From: CAZEYT01 sp964516295
Lineage (GTDB): Bacteria; Verrucomicrobiota; Verrucomicrobiia; Chthoniobacterales; Terrimicrobiaceae
Reading direction: 5' to 3'
NCBI GenBank assembly: GCA_964516295.1
Contig: CAZEYT010000019.1
Span: 1 to 40,331 of the forward strand
DNA: 40,331 nt
The notes under the pieces are model-generated. The model searched no databases. It was not told where the DNA came from and was given only the letters and a program-made list of their open reading frames with translations. Of this stretch, positions 15,525-24,227 are shown in pieces (position 1 is the first letter of the stretch; every line of letters begins with the position of its first letter). The position numbers and the translations under genes were made by a program.

Positions 15525-17926
15525 GATCGATCCTCTCCCTGATTCTTCTTGGCCTGACGCCTGCCCTGTTCGCGGAGCTGCCGATGCAGCCGATGACTTT
15601 GAAAGACCTCCCCGCCCCGGCGTTTGTTCCGGACGGCGGCGTTTTTCTCCGAATGGGCAACCGCTTGGTCGCCTCGGGATTATCAGACGGCTCGAATGTT
15701 CTTTGGACAGCCAACGCAGATCTGGACCGCTGGACCCCCGGCACCGCTCCGGTCCCGCGTCAGCCCGCTGTGGCGCGTTGGGACAAGGTCTGGTTCTTGG
15801 CGGGCGGCATTCGCGACGGAGCGATCACGGCCGAAACCAAAATCGTCGACATGGTTGATGGAACGCCAGTCTTTCGTCCGCTTCCCGATCTTCCGAAGCC
15901 GGTTGCCGGAGCGGCGGCGGCCGTGATCAAAAATCGGCTCTATGTTTTCGGTGGAGCCACCTCGTTGGAACCGTTTGTTGCCAGCGATGACTTTTGGATT
16001 CTCGACTTGGACAATCCCGTGGCCTGGCAGCCGGGGCCGGCATTTCCCGGTGGCCCGCGGGCCTTTGTGGCGGCGACCGAGCAATATGACATGCTTTGCC
16101 TCTTCGGTGGCTTTGCCGGAGAAGCTCTGGCCGAAACATGGGTCTTTCGCCCCGTACCGCTGGAGGGAACCAACGAATCGGGATGGCGCAGGATGACCGA
16201 CCTGCCCGTTCCCGCCAGCGGTGCCAGCGCTCTGCCAATGGGACAGGCCCAGGTATTTGTGATCGGAGCCGGAGACCGCCCGTTGCTCTTCCATACGCTG
16301 ACCGACGCCTGGTGCGCTTTCAATGTCTCGCCGAATCTGAAAAATCCGGTCGCTGTTCGTGACGGACAAAAAATCCTGGTCGCCGGGAAGGATTCCGGCG
16401 GCAACGGCGCGTTGGTTGGGCTGGAAGCCCCGCGAAACATTCGCAGTCTTGTGTGGCTTGACTACGGTGTGATCATTTCCTATTTCGTTCTCCTCGCCCT
16501 CATCGGCTTTTACTTCTCCAGCCGCCAGGAATCGAGTGAGGAATTCGCGCTCGGCAATCGCAAAGTCCGCTGGTGGGCGGCCGGGATCAGCATGTTCGCG
16601 ACAGGAGCGTCGGCAATCAGTTTCATGGCCATCCCCGCACTGGCCTTCGCCACCAACCTGGTGTGGTTGTTTCCGTTGATTGTCTTCATTCCGGCCTATT
16701 TCGTGACGGCGCACCTGATCTTCCCCCTCTTGCGGCGGATGGAAATTACGTCGACTTACGAATACCTCGAGCGGCGTTTCAACCGCCCGCTTCGCTTGAT
16801 TTCGAGCTTCCAGGCGATTCTTTTTCAGACAATCGCGAGAACCAGCGTCGTATTGGTCCTGCCGGCACTGGCGATCTCCTCCGTCACCGGAATCAACGTG
16901 TTTTGGAGCGTTGTCCTGATGGGATTCATTACCACGCTCTATACAGCCATCGGGGGATTCGAGGCGGTGATCTGGACCGAGGTTTTCCAAGCAGTGCTGA
17001 TGTTGTTCGTCCCGATTGCGATGATCGTGCTGTGTCTGACCGCCCTTCCCGGCGGACCTTCGGAATTTGTCTCGACCGGACTGGCCTACAACAAATTCGA
17101 CTTCGCGCTTTTCACCTGGGATGTCGCGGTGCCCGCCTTCTGGCTGTTGATGTTGATGCAGTTCGTGACGGTGACCGTGGCGGTGGCCGGCGACCAACCG
17201 GTCATCCAGCGAGTCTTCTCGACGCCTCTGAAAGAAGTGCGGCGGGTGAATGCCATGAGCACGGCGTGCGGAATCCTCATTGGCGTCATCGTCAACGTCA
17301 TGGGTTTGGCGATCTTCGCTTATTTCCGCGCACATCCGGAAAAATTCGCCCCCAATGCGCAGACCGATCAGATCGTGCCGATGTTTGTCGCGCAAGCGAT
17401 GCCGGTCGGCATGGCCGGCCTGGTCATCGCCGCCATTTTTGCCGCGTCGATGTCGACGGTGGCCAGTGTGATGAACAGTGTGGCGACGATTTTCACAGAG
17501 GACTTCTATCGACGGCTTCGCCCCCGGGCCGGGGACCGCGAGCGGCTCCTTTGCTTGAAGACATCGTCTTATCTGGTGGGAGTCATTGGGACAGCCTTCG
17601 CACTTGTGCTCGCCGCGCAGGACCTGAAGTCAATGATGGTCCTTTGGAGCCAGCTCGGCGCGCTGCTCGGAGGGGGAATTGTCGGTGTGTATTCGTTGGG
17701 AATGTTTTCCCGCCGGGCCAATGGATTCGGCGCGATTTGCGGCGCGGTGGTGAGTATTTTGGTCACGATCGGAGTCAAACTCTTGACCCCGCTCCATTGG
17801 GCATCTTATACACCGATTGCGATTATGAGCTGCATCATTGCGGGCTATCTTTTCAGCCTTCTGGCTCCGGCCCGGAAGGACTTGCTCGGTCTCACTGTCT
17901 TCACTCCCAGCCCCCGGCAATCATGA
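15521..17926 (+). CDS. kelch-repeat/mutarotase-like domain fused to SSS-family Na+/solute symporter
   Basis: An 801-aa two-part protein. A signal-like N-terminus (SILSLILLGLTPALFA) is followed by a kelch beta-propeller of about 280 residues, with repeats such as VARWDKVWFLAGG, AAVIKNRLYVFGGAT and DMLCLFGGFAGEALAETWVF. From about residue 315 (SLVWLDYGVIISYFVLLALIGFYFSSR) a complete sodium:solute symporter with about 13 membrane helices follows, with the family blocks LGNRKVRWWAAGISMFATGASAIS, YEYLERRFNRP and AIFAASMSTVASVMNS. The kelch part resembles NanM-type sialic acid mutarotases. A propeller joined to a symporter suggests that an outside sugar is epimerised and then imported with Na+. It starts in the lacI stop (GTGA) and ends in the oxidoreductase start (ATGA). 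The substrate is unknown. Confidence 0.9.
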   Translation: MRSILSLILLGLTPALFAELPMQPMTLKDLPAPAFVPDGGVFLRMGNRLVASGLSDGSNVLWTANADLDRWTPGTAPVPRQPAVARWDKVWFLAGGIRDGAITAETKIVDMVDGTPVFRPLPDLPKPVAGAAAAVIKNRLYVFGGATSLEPFVASDDFWILDLDNPVAWQPGPAFPGGPRAFVAATEQYDMLCLFGGFAGEALAETWVFRPVPLEGTNESGWRRMTDLPVPASGASALPMGQAQVFVIGAGDRPLLFHTLTDAWCAFNVSPNLKNPVAVRDGQKILVAGKDSGGNGALVGLEAPRNIRSLVWLDYGVIISYFVLLALIGFYFSSRQESSEEFALGNRKVRWWAAGISMFATGASAISFMAIPALAFATNLVWLFPLIVFIPAYFVTAHLIFPLLRRMEITSTYEYLERRFNRPLRLISSFQAILFQTIARTSVVLVLPALAISSVTGINVFWSVVLMGFITTLYTAIGGFEAVIWTEVFQAVLMLFVPIAMIVLCLTALPGGPSEFVSTGLAYNKFDFALFTWDVAVPAFWLLMLMQFVTVTVAVAGDQPVIQRVFSTPLKEVRRVNAMSTACGILIGVIVNVMGLAIFAYFRAHPEKFAPNAQTDQIVPMFVAQAMPVGMAGLVIAAIFAASMSTVASVMNSVATIFTEDFYRRLRPRAGDRERLLCLKTSSYLVGVIGTAFALVLAAQDLKSMMVLWSQLGALLGGGIVGVYSLGMFSRRANGFGAICGAVVSILVTIGVKLLTPLHWASYTPIAIMSCIIAGYLFSLLAPARKDLLGLTVFTPSPRQS

Positions 17927-18966
17927 AACGGATTCCAATCGGCGTGGTCGGGTTGAACTGGGGTCGCATGGTCATCGAAGAGCAGCTTCTCGACGGACCT
18001 GGGGCCGAGCATTTCGAACTGGCGGCGGTCTGCTGCAAGGAACGGGAGAAAGTCGATGAGTGCGCCAAGGCCTTCGGTGTCCGGCCTTGCTATGATCTCG
18101 AAGAAATGCTGGACGACCAACGGATCGCCGCGATTGGGCTGATGACCGGTCCGTTTGGACGGGCGGATTTGATTCGGCGGGTGATTCAAGCCGGCAAGCA
18201 CGTGATGACCACCAAACCGATCGAGGTCGATCCCGACGCTGCGTTGGAGGTTCTTCGGCTGGCCCGTTCGTTGAACCGTGTCGTGCACCTGAATTCCCCG
18301 ACTCCGCTTCCTTCGCCCGACGTGGCCCAAATTCAGGCCTGGCAACACGACCTGCATCTCGGCCGTCCGGTCGCCGCCCGCGCGGATATTTGGTCGAGCT
18401 ACCGGGAGGCGGCAGATGGTTCGTGGTATGACGACCCGCTGAAATGTCCGGTCGCCCCGATTTTTCGGCTGGGAATTTATTTGATCAACGACCTGATTCG
18501 CTTGATCGGACGACCATCTGCGGTCTCGGTGATGAGCTCCCGGCTTTTCACCGGTCGGCCGACATCGGACAATGCCCAGCTCAGCATCCTTTTTGAGAAC
18601 GGCTCCATAGCGAACGTGTTTTCCTCGTTCTGCGTGAATGACGCCCAGTGGTGGTTGAGTTCGCTGACGCTGAATTTTGAGAATGGCACGATCTATCGCA
18701 ACGTCGGCCCGTCCCGCAACGGCTCCCCTCGCAAGTATCCGGAACTTACCGCGGTGGTAAACCGAGCGGGTGTTCCGACGACGTTCTCAACCGTGGCCCC
18801 GGGCAGCACCGAGGACTACCAGTGGGATTCGTTTCAGCGGGCCATCCGGGGAGAAACCATCCCCGGGGCCATAAATGACGAACAGACCGTCGCCGCTTTG
18901 CATGTCATCCGCGCAATGGCCCGGGCGGAGATTTCCAGACGTATCGAGCCGGTCTTCCCCGCCTGA
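17923..18966 (+). CDS. Gfo/Idh/MocA-family oxidoreductase
   Basis: A 347-aa NAD(P)-dependent sugar or inositol dehydrogenase-like protein. The Rossmann start is GVVGLNWGRMV, in place of the usual GxGxxG. The nucleotide-fold continues through LMTGPFGRADLIRRVIQAGKHVMTTKPIEVD, where the family EKP motif reads TKP, so the proton-relay Lys is kept but the Glu is not. The C-terminal alpha/beta domain has PVAPIFRLGIYLINDLIRLIGRP. Coupled by ATGA to the kelch/symporter gene, it probably acts on the sugar that transporter brings in. It converges on the PepSY-like gene with a 10-bp gap. Confidence 0.88.
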   Translation: MKRIPIGVVGLNWGRMVIEEQLLDGPGAEHFELAAVCCKEREKVDECAKAFGVRPCYDLEEMLDDQRIAAIGLMTGPFGRADLIRRVIQAGKHVMTTKPIEVDPDAALEVLRLARSLNRVVHLNSPTPLPSPDVAQIQAWQHDLHLGRPVAARADIWSSYREAADGSWYDDPLKCPVAPIFRLGIYLINDLIRLIGRPSAVSVMSSRLFTGRPTSDNAQLSILFENGSIANVFSSFCVNDAQWWLSSLTLNFENGTIYRNVGPSRNGSPRKYPELTAVVNRAGVPTTFSTVAPGSTEDYQWDSFQRAIRGETIPGAINDEQTVAALHVIRAMARAEISRRIEPVFPA

Positions 18967-18976
18967 CCGCCGACAC

Positions 18977-19567
18977 TCAAAATCCTTCGAGAACCGCCCC
19001 AGTTAAAGCATCGATGGTGATTTTTCCGATCTCGGAGCCTTTGGCATCATGCCCGGTGAGGATCCATGTCGGGTTGGCGTGTTTCCGAGGAAGAACGAGC
19101 GCGTAATCGACCGATCCGAGAGTCCGACCGGAGGCTTCCGCTTGTTTCTGCGCGATCTGCCACGCGGAGCGCGAGTCAACTTGGATGCCGTCCGGATTCA
19201 AGTAAATGGAACCCTTCCAAGCCTCGGCAGGATTCATGGAGAGGTTTTCGGAAATGATATTGTCGCCGGAGATGACGAAGCGGTGGAGCGTGGAAAGATC
19301 CTGATTTTGCCGGGCGGTGACGGTCCAAGCCCTCGGGTCGGGATTGCCGGAGCGCGCTGCGACGGACAGGATACCATCTGAGTAATCCGCCGGCAGCGCT
19401 CTCATCGCCTCCAGCGCTCCGCCCGGAGTCGAGGCCGGAACGGTTACCGTCGGAATACCCGACCCACCGGAATCGGGAAGAAGCCCGTCGACGGGCGGTG
19501 GCGGCTGGGCATGACCAAGGCCGGAGATGAGAAGCAAAACAGCTGGGAGAAAAGCGACGCGTTTCAT
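18977..19567 (-). CDS. secreted PepSY-like protein of unknown function
   Basis: A 196-aa protein with a signal peptide (MKRVAFLPAVLLLISGLGHAQ, likely cut after residue 20 or 21) and a Pro/Gly-rich linker. The C-terminal part (SRSAWQIAQKQAEASGRTLGSVDYALVL, PTWILTGHDAKGSEIGKITIDALTGAVLEGF) has the helix-then-strands pattern and terminal DALTG-x-V-L of PepSY-type domains. No catalytic motif is seen. It is 69 bp downstream of the Fe-S-like gene on the same strand and may be the last gene of the atpDC transcript. Confidence 0.7.
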   Translation of the reverse strand: MKRVAFLPAVLLLISGLGHAQPPPPVDGLLPDSGGSGIPTVTVPASTPGGALEAMRALPADYSDGILSVAARSGNPDPRAWTVTARQNQDLSTLHRFVISGDNIISENLSMNPAEAWKGSIYLNPDGIQVDSRSAWQIAQKQAEASGRTLGSVDYALVLPRKHANPTWILTGHDAKGSEIGKITIDALTGAVLEGF

Positions 19568-19636
19568 CGTTCTCCAGCCTCCGGGTTTTCAGCGGAAGGT
19601 CAATCCTTCCGTTCGCGCTGCCTCGGAGCGGACCTC

Positions 19637-20260
19637 TTATTCCACCTGATCCAATGGGATTCCTTTGACGATTTTGCGGGCGGCGGCCACGAGAAGATTG
19701 CAGCCCTCACCGCAGAGAAGCGGGATTTCCTTGTCCGGCAGCGTCGGAGACGGGGAAGGTGTTTCCGGAGAGACGCTCCAGAGGATGTTTCGAAGGCAGC
19801 CTTTTCGGCAAACCAGCCCGACCAACTCCTCCGCCTGCTCATCGGTGATCTTTCCGGTGATGCGATACATTCCGGTCTGGCGGTTGACGGTGGCGCGGAA
19901 TGGAACCGGCTGCAGCTTTTGGACAAGTCGAGCGCGCCAATTTCCCAAAGCCGCCGGATAAAAGAAGTCCAAAGCGAGCCTCAAATCGCGAAGCGAAGCG
20001 ACTTCCAAGCGCCAGCCGTGACGGAGATTGGGAGCTGTCTTGAGAGGACGATAGGCACCGGCGTCATCGGTAAGCGCGAGCGACGGGGCAGCATCCGGAT
20101 CACGAAATCTCTCGAGATCTTCGCAATGGACATCCTCGATGTGGCAAAGATGAAATCCCTCGCCGACGGGCCGGATTTGAATCTGACCAATTCTCAGAAA
20201 ACCCGCATCGACCGCCGAGCGGAGCAAAGCGTCAAGCGTCTCCGTGCGAAGAACGTGCAT
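19637..20260 (-). CDS. putative Fe-S protein with CxxxC...CxxxC C-terminus
   Basis: A 207-aa cytoplasmic protein. The last 60 residues carry two Cys pairs, CRKGC and CGEGC, separated by a Pro-rich loop and followed by a helix NLLVAAARKIVKGIP. Four such cysteines would suit a 4Fe-4S cluster. The arrangement reminds me of the Fe-S domain at the end of DR2241-like proteins, but I hold that match loosely. The middle (MYRITGKITDEQAEELVGLVC) looks like a ferredoxin-like fold. It lies 42 bp after atpC on the same strand, so it is likely co-transcribed with the ATP synthase genes; a functional link is unproven. Confidence 0.65.
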   Translation of the reverse strand: MHVLRTETLDALLRSAVDAGFLRIGQIQIRPVGEGFHLCHIEDVHCEDLERFRDPDAAPSLALTDDAGAYRPLKTAPNLRHGWRLEVASLRDLRLALDFFYPAALGNWRARLVQKLQPVPFRATVNRQTGMYRITGKITDEQAEELVGLVCRKGCLRNILWSVSPETPSPSPTLPDKEIPLLCGEGCNLLVAAARKIVKGIPLDQVE

Positions 20261-20302
20261 GAAAAGTCAACGAACGGGATCACGTCCCGGAAGCAGAAAT
20301 GA

Positions 20303-20707
20303 TCAAAAAGCCTTGCGGCGTTTGACGCGGATCTGGGCCAGTGATTTCTGGAGCGCAGCCTTGACTGTCGCGTGTTCCTCATCGCTCATCTTCGTGTTGC
20401 GCATGGCCTCTTCCGCGCGCCGAACCGCCTCTTCGGCCGCTCCCTCGTCGATCTCGCTCTCACGGATTGCCATGTCGGTCAGGACGGCGACCTTGTCGGC
20501 ACTGACCTCAACGAATCCTTCGCCAACGGCGAGCCGGAGTTCCTCGCCGCCCTTTGAAACGCGCAACTCGCCGGGCAGGAGCTGGGTCATCAGCGGCACG
20601 TGATTGGGAAGGACGCCGATCTCACCCTCGACGGCGGGGATCACAACGGAATCCACGTCATCGGAATAGGCTTTCAGTTCGGGCGTGACGATTTCGAGAC
20701 GGAGCAT
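20303..20707 (-). CDS. atpC: F0F1 ATP synthase epsilon subunit
   Basis: A 134-aa subunit of the F1 central stalk that couples rotation to catalysis and can inhibit ATP hydrolysis. The N-terminal beta-sandwich is typical (LRLEIVTPELKAYSDDVDSVVIPAVEGEIGVLPNHVPLMTQL), as is GEGFVEVSADKVAVLTDMAI. The C-terminal helical hairpin is present (EGAAEEAVRRAEEAMRN...). It follows atpD by 28 bp. Confidence 0.95.
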   Translation of the reverse strand: MLRLEIVTPELKAYSDDVDSVVIPAVEGEIGVLPNHVPLMTQLLPGELRVSKGGEELRLAVGEGFVEVSADKVAVLTDMAIRESEIDEGAAEEAVRRAEEAMRNTKMSDEEHATVKAALQKSLAQIRVKRRKAF

Positions 20708-20735
20708 GGTGGTGAAAGGATGGAAAAAGGAGCCC

Positions 20736-22151
20736 TTACGACTCCTTGATCATGTCGATGCCGCCCTTCATGTAGAAATTGCTCTCGGGCACATCATCGT
20801 GTTTTCCGTCGAGAATTTCTTTGAAGCCGCGGATCGTCTCACTGATCGGCACGTATTGCCCCTTTGTTCCCGTGAACACTTCCGCCACGTGGAACGGCTG
20901 CGAAAGGAAACGCTGGATCTTGCGGGCGCGGTACACGGTCAGCTTGTCCTCCGGCGAAAGCTCGTCCATGCCAAGAATCGCGATGATGTCCTGCAGGTCC
21001 TTGTAACGCTGAAGAACGTTCTGGACTCCGCGAGCGACAGCGTAGTGCTCCTCGCCGACGATTTCAGCGGAGAGGGCTTTCGAGGTGGAAGCCAGCGGAT
21101 CGACCGCCGGATAAATGCCCAATTCGGCAATCGAGCGCTCGAGCACGATCGTGGAATCGAGGTGCGCGAACGTGTTGGCCGGAGCCGGGTCGGTCAAGTC
21201 GTCCGCCGGCACATACACGGCTTGGAAAGACGTAATCGAGCCCTTCGTGGTCGAGGTGATCCGCTCTTGAAGGTCTCCCATCTCCGCAGCGAGCGTCGGC
21301 TGGTAGCCGACGGCACTCGGCGTCCGACCGAGGAGCGCCGACACTTCCGAACCCGCTTGGGAGAACCGGAAAATGTTGTCGATGAAGAGAAGAACGTCCT
21401 GATTTTTCTCGTCGCGGAAATACTCCGCCATCGAGAGGGCGGTGAGAGCCACGCGAAGACGTGCTCCCGGGGGCTCATTCATCTGGCCGTAAACCAGCGC
21501 GACTTTTGAGTTCTCGAGATTCTTTTGATCAATGACGCCCGACTCGCTCATTTCAGCGTAAAGATCGTTTCCTTCACGGGTCCGCTCACCGACGCCTGCG
21601 AAGACCGAATAACCGCCGTGTCCCTTGGCGATGTTGTTGATGAGCTCCATGATGACAACCGTCTTGCCGACGCCCGCACCGCCGAACGCCCCGACTTTTC
21701 CACCCTTCGTGAACGGACAAATGAGATCGATGACTTTGATGCCGGTCTCGAGAATCTTCGCCTTGGTATCCTGCTCGGTCAGCGGCGGGGCCTTGCGGTG
21801 AATCGGGTACTTCTTTTCGAACTTCACCGGTCCGCGCTCATCGGTGGGATCGCCCGTGACGTTGAAAATCCGTCCCAGAACACCCTCGCCCACCGGCACC
21901 GAAATTGGGGCTCCAGTATTCGAAACCTCCATTCCGCGGGTGAGTCCTTCGGTCGAGCTCATCGCAATCGAGCGCACCCAGTTCTCACCAAGATGCTGCT
22001 GAACCTCGAGCGTAAGACGATTGGCCGTGCCAGCTGCCTCGAAGGTAATCTCGAGCGCGTCGTAGATTTTCGGCAGCGCGCCGTTGGCCGGATTGAATTC
22101 CACGTCCACTACGGGACCGATGACTTGGACGATTTTTCCTTTGTTGCTCAT
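20736..22151 (-). CDS. atpD: F0F1 ATP synthase beta subunit
   Basis: Catalytic subunit of the F1 head, 471 aa from ATG 22151, full length. Walker A is GGAGVGKT, followed by VFAGVGERTREGNDLY, Walker B VLLFIDNIFRF, SALLGRTPSAVGYQPTLAAEMG and the DLTDPAPANTFAHLD segment. An open frame continues upstream to about 22628 but carries no family sequence and crosses the TetR promoter. No atpA or atpG precedes it: the next gene upstream is a divergent TetR regulator, so atpD and atpC form a separate transcription unit here. Confidence 0.97.
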   Translation of the reverse strand: MSNKGKIVQVIGPVVDVEFNPANGALPKIYDALEITFEAAGTANRLTLEVQQHLGENWVRSIAMSSTEGLTRGMEVSNTGAPISVPVGEGVLGRIFNVTGDPTDERGPVKFEKKYPIHRKAPPLTEQDTKAKILETGIKVIDLICPFTKGGKVGAFGGAGVGKTVVIMELINNIAKGHGGYSVFAGVGERTREGNDLYAEMSESGVIDQKNLENSKVALVYGQMNEPPGARLRVALTALSMAEYFRDEKNQDVLLFIDNIFRFSQAGSEVSALLGRTPSAVGYQPTLAAEMGDLQERITSTTKGSITSFQAVYVPADDLTDPAPANTFAHLDSTIVLERSIAELGIYPAVDPLASTSKALSAEIVGEEHYAVARGVQNVLQRYKDLQDIIAILGMDELSPEDKLTVYRARKIQRFLSQPFHVAEVFTGTKGQYVPISETIRGFKEILDGKHDDVPESNFYMKGGIDMIKES

Positions 22152-22275
22152 GAAGAGAATAATTTTGCCTGTCTGGAAAAGGGGAGCAGCGACAAATAGT
22201 CGTCCCGGTTCATTGCGACAACTGAATTTTGGAGATTTTTGCCAGCCAGCGGCGGTTTGTGACGGAAAAACAAAT

Positions 22276-22288
22276 TGACTCTCAGTCA
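22276..22288 (+). promoter_or_regulatory. TetR operator, copy 1 (perfect inverted repeat)
   Basis: TGACT-CTC-AGTCA is a perfect 5-bp inverted repeat with a 3-bp centre, 24 bp before the tetR start. The TTGACT within it can also serve as a -35 element. A near-identical site precedes the exporter operon at 23058-23070, which supports autoregulation plus control of the exporter by this TetR. Confidence 0.7.
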
Positions 22289-22312
22289 CTTTTATTTCAC
22301 ATTGAGGTCGGA

Positions 22313-23026
22313 ATGACGACAGCAACACGCAAACAGCGCGAAGTGCGAGTGCGGGAAGAGTTGATCCTCGACCACGCGGGGGAGCTGTTGCAGGCGAAGG
22401 GGTATCTGGGTCTGAATCTGGATGAGCTTGCCGAGCGGATCGAGTATTCCAAGGGGACGATCTACCTGCACTTTGCGTCGAAGGAAGACCTCCTTCTCGG
22501 CGTGGTGATCCGTGCGGTGGAGACAAGAGCCCGGCTTTTCCGCCATGCGGCCCGTTATCCCGGCCTGACCCGGGAAAAATGCACTGCGGTGGGCGTGGCG
22601 GACATCCTGCTGAGCGAGCGCCAGCCACACTCGTTTCAACTCATGCAACTCGTCACAACAGACTCGGTTTGGGACAAAACTTCACCAGCCCGCCGACGCG
22701 CTTTGCAACAGGCCTCGCTGGCAATTTTCGAGCCGGTTCTCGCGATTGTCCGCGAGGCTCTCCTGGTCGGAGACATCCGGTCGCGAGACATCCCGCCGGA
22801 GCACATCGTCATGGGCCTTTATACCATGTCCAAAGGCGCGATGTTGCTCACTTCGGACAGCGAATGCGCTCCCTCCGAGTTTGTTCAACTGGTTCGGGAG
22901 TCCCTTCAGCCCAACCGCCACCGCTTCCTCGATGGCGTCGGCTGGGCGCCCCTCACCCACGAACACGATTACGCCCGGGTCGAAGCCCTCCAGCGGGAGG
23001 AATACTTCGCCGATCAATGGAGCTAA
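22313..23026 (+). CDS. TetR/AcrR-family regulator of the adjacent exporter
   Basis: A 237-aa repressor-type protein. The N-terminal HTH is clear: ILDHAGELLQAKGYLGLNLDELAERIEYSKGTIYLHFASKEDLL, the TetR signature including the YSKGTIYLHF recognition helix. The all-alpha ligand domain follows, with HIVMGLYTMSKGAMLL near the end. It is divergent from atpD and 61 bp ahead of a three-gene ABC exporter on the same strand. Inverted repeats TGACTnnnAGTCA (one base changed in the second) precede both the regulator and the exporter, so it probably represses both until a ligand binds. Confidence 0.92.
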   Translation: MTTATRKQREVRVREELILDHAGELLQAKGYLGLNLDELAERIEYSKGTIYLHFASKEDLLLGVVIRAVETRARLFRHAARYPGLTREKCTAVGVADILLSERQPHSFQLMQLVTTDSVWDKTSPARRRALQQASLAIFEPVLAIVREALLVGDIRSRDIPPEHIVMGLYTMSKGAMLLTSDSECAPSEFVQLVRESLQPNRHRFLDGVGWAPLTHEHDYARVEALQREEYFADQWS

Positions 23027-23057
23027 AACCCCGACCGACCCTTTTTTTAACCACATT

Positions 23058-23070
23058 TGACTCTGCGTCA
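23058..23070 (+). promoter_or_regulatory. TetR operator, copy 2
   Basis: TGACT-CTG-CGTCA lies 17 bp before the exporter permease start. It matches the tetR-upstream site except for the two inner bases of the spacer and one base of the right arm, and both are preceded by TT. Confidence 0.65.
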
Positions 23071-23087
23071 TTTTACGACCGTCATCC

Positions 23088-24227
23088 ATGAACTACATCG
23101 CGTTGAAAATGCTGACTGAGGACCGGGCGAAGTATCTCGGTTTGATCTTCTCGATCGGGTTCGCCGCATTTCTGATTTCGCACCAGTGTTCGATTTTTGC
23201 GGGGCTGATGAGCCGGACCACGAGCCAGATCAAGGATGTGACGGATGCGTCGGTGTGGGTGATGGACGCATCGGTGCAATACATTGACGAGGTCAAAGCG
23301 CTGCCCAGCACCGATCTCTACCGGGTGCGGGCTGTGCCGGGCGTGAAATGGGCCGTCCCTCTTTTCAAAGGACTCCCCACGGCCCGGGCGGAGGATGGAC
23401 GCTTCCGGGCAGTTATTCTGATGGGGCTGGACGACGCTTCCCTCGCTGGGGCGCCGCGGACCATGCTGCTCGGAAAGGTCGAAGACCTGCGCCAACCGGA
23501 TGCGGTGATCATCGATCTCGCCGGATATCGGTTTTTCTTTCCCGACGGACCGCTGAAACTCGGCCAAACTCTGGAGCTGAATGATCGGCGGGCGAAGATC
23601 GTCGGCATCTGCAATGCCTCGGCCCCGTTCCAGACCTTTCCCGTGATGTTCAGCCGGTTCTCGACGGCGCTCAACTATGTCGGACCGCAGCGGAACATGA
23701 TGTCGTTTGTTCTCGCCGAGCCCGTGGACGGCCTGGCCCCGGAGGTGCTCGCTGAGAGGATTCGCGCAGAAACGGGATTGGGCGCGAAGACCACGGCGGA
23801 CTTTGGCCAAGCGACGATCCGCTACTACATGACCAATACCGGGATTCCGGTGAACTTTGGCATCACGGTGATCGTCGCCCTCATTGTCGGCACGGTGGTT
23901 TCCGGACAGACGTTTTACATTTTCGCGATTGAAAACATGAAGCACTTCGCGGCCTTGAAGGCCATTGGCGTGACGGATGGACGGCTCACGGGGATGATTT
24001 TGCTCCAGGCCGCGTTGGTCGGATTTATCGGTTACGCCGTTGGCATCGGCATGACGACCCTCTTTTTCGCGGCGACGAAAGACGTGCTCCACCTGCGCGG
24101 ATTCATCGTTTACGGAGAAATCGCCGTCGGCACGTTTTTCGTCATTCTTTTCATCATCGGCGCGGCCAGCCTGCTGAGCATTCAGCGGGTCAGACGCCTC
24201 GAACCAGCCTCGGTCTTTCGCGGATGA
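23088..24227 (+). CDS. ABC exporter permease, DevC/FtsX-like
   Basis: A 379-aa inner-membrane permease with the MacB/DevC topology: one N-terminal membrane helix (YLGLIFSIGFAAFLIS), a large periplasmic domain of about 220 residues, and three C-terminal helices (FGITVIVALIVGTVVSGQTFYIFAI, MILLQAALVGFIGYAVGIGMTTLFF, FFVILFIIGAASLLSI). The NMKHFAALKAIGVTDGRL loop between helices is typical of FtsX-type permeases and contacts the ATPase. It is the first gene of permease-ATPase-adaptor, overlapping the ATPase by ATGA. The cargo is not evident; related systems export lipids, glycolipids or drugs. Confidence 0.9.
   Translation: MNYIALKMLTEDRAKYLGLIFSIGFAAFLISHQCSIFAGLMSRTTSQIKDVTDASVWVMDASVQYIDEVKALPSTDLYRVRAVPGVKWAVPLFKGLPTARAEDGRFRAVILMGLDDASLAGAPRTMLLGKVEDLRQPDAVIIDLAGYRFFFPDGPLKLGQTLELNDRRAKIVGICNASAPFQTFPVMFSRFSTALNYVGPQRNMMSFVLAEPVDGLAPEVLAERIRAETGLGAKTTADFGQATIRYYMTNTGIPVNFGITVIVALIVGTVVSGQTFYIFAIENMKHFAALKAIGVTDGRLTGMILLQAALVGFIGYAVGIGMTTLFFAATKDVLHLRGFIVYGEIAVGTFFVILFIIGAASLLSIQRVRRLEPASVFRG

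Noticed and set aside
22152..22628. Upstream in-frame extension of atpD
   Set aside because: It runs antisense through the tetR promoter and start; the AtpD family sequence begins at ATG 22151.
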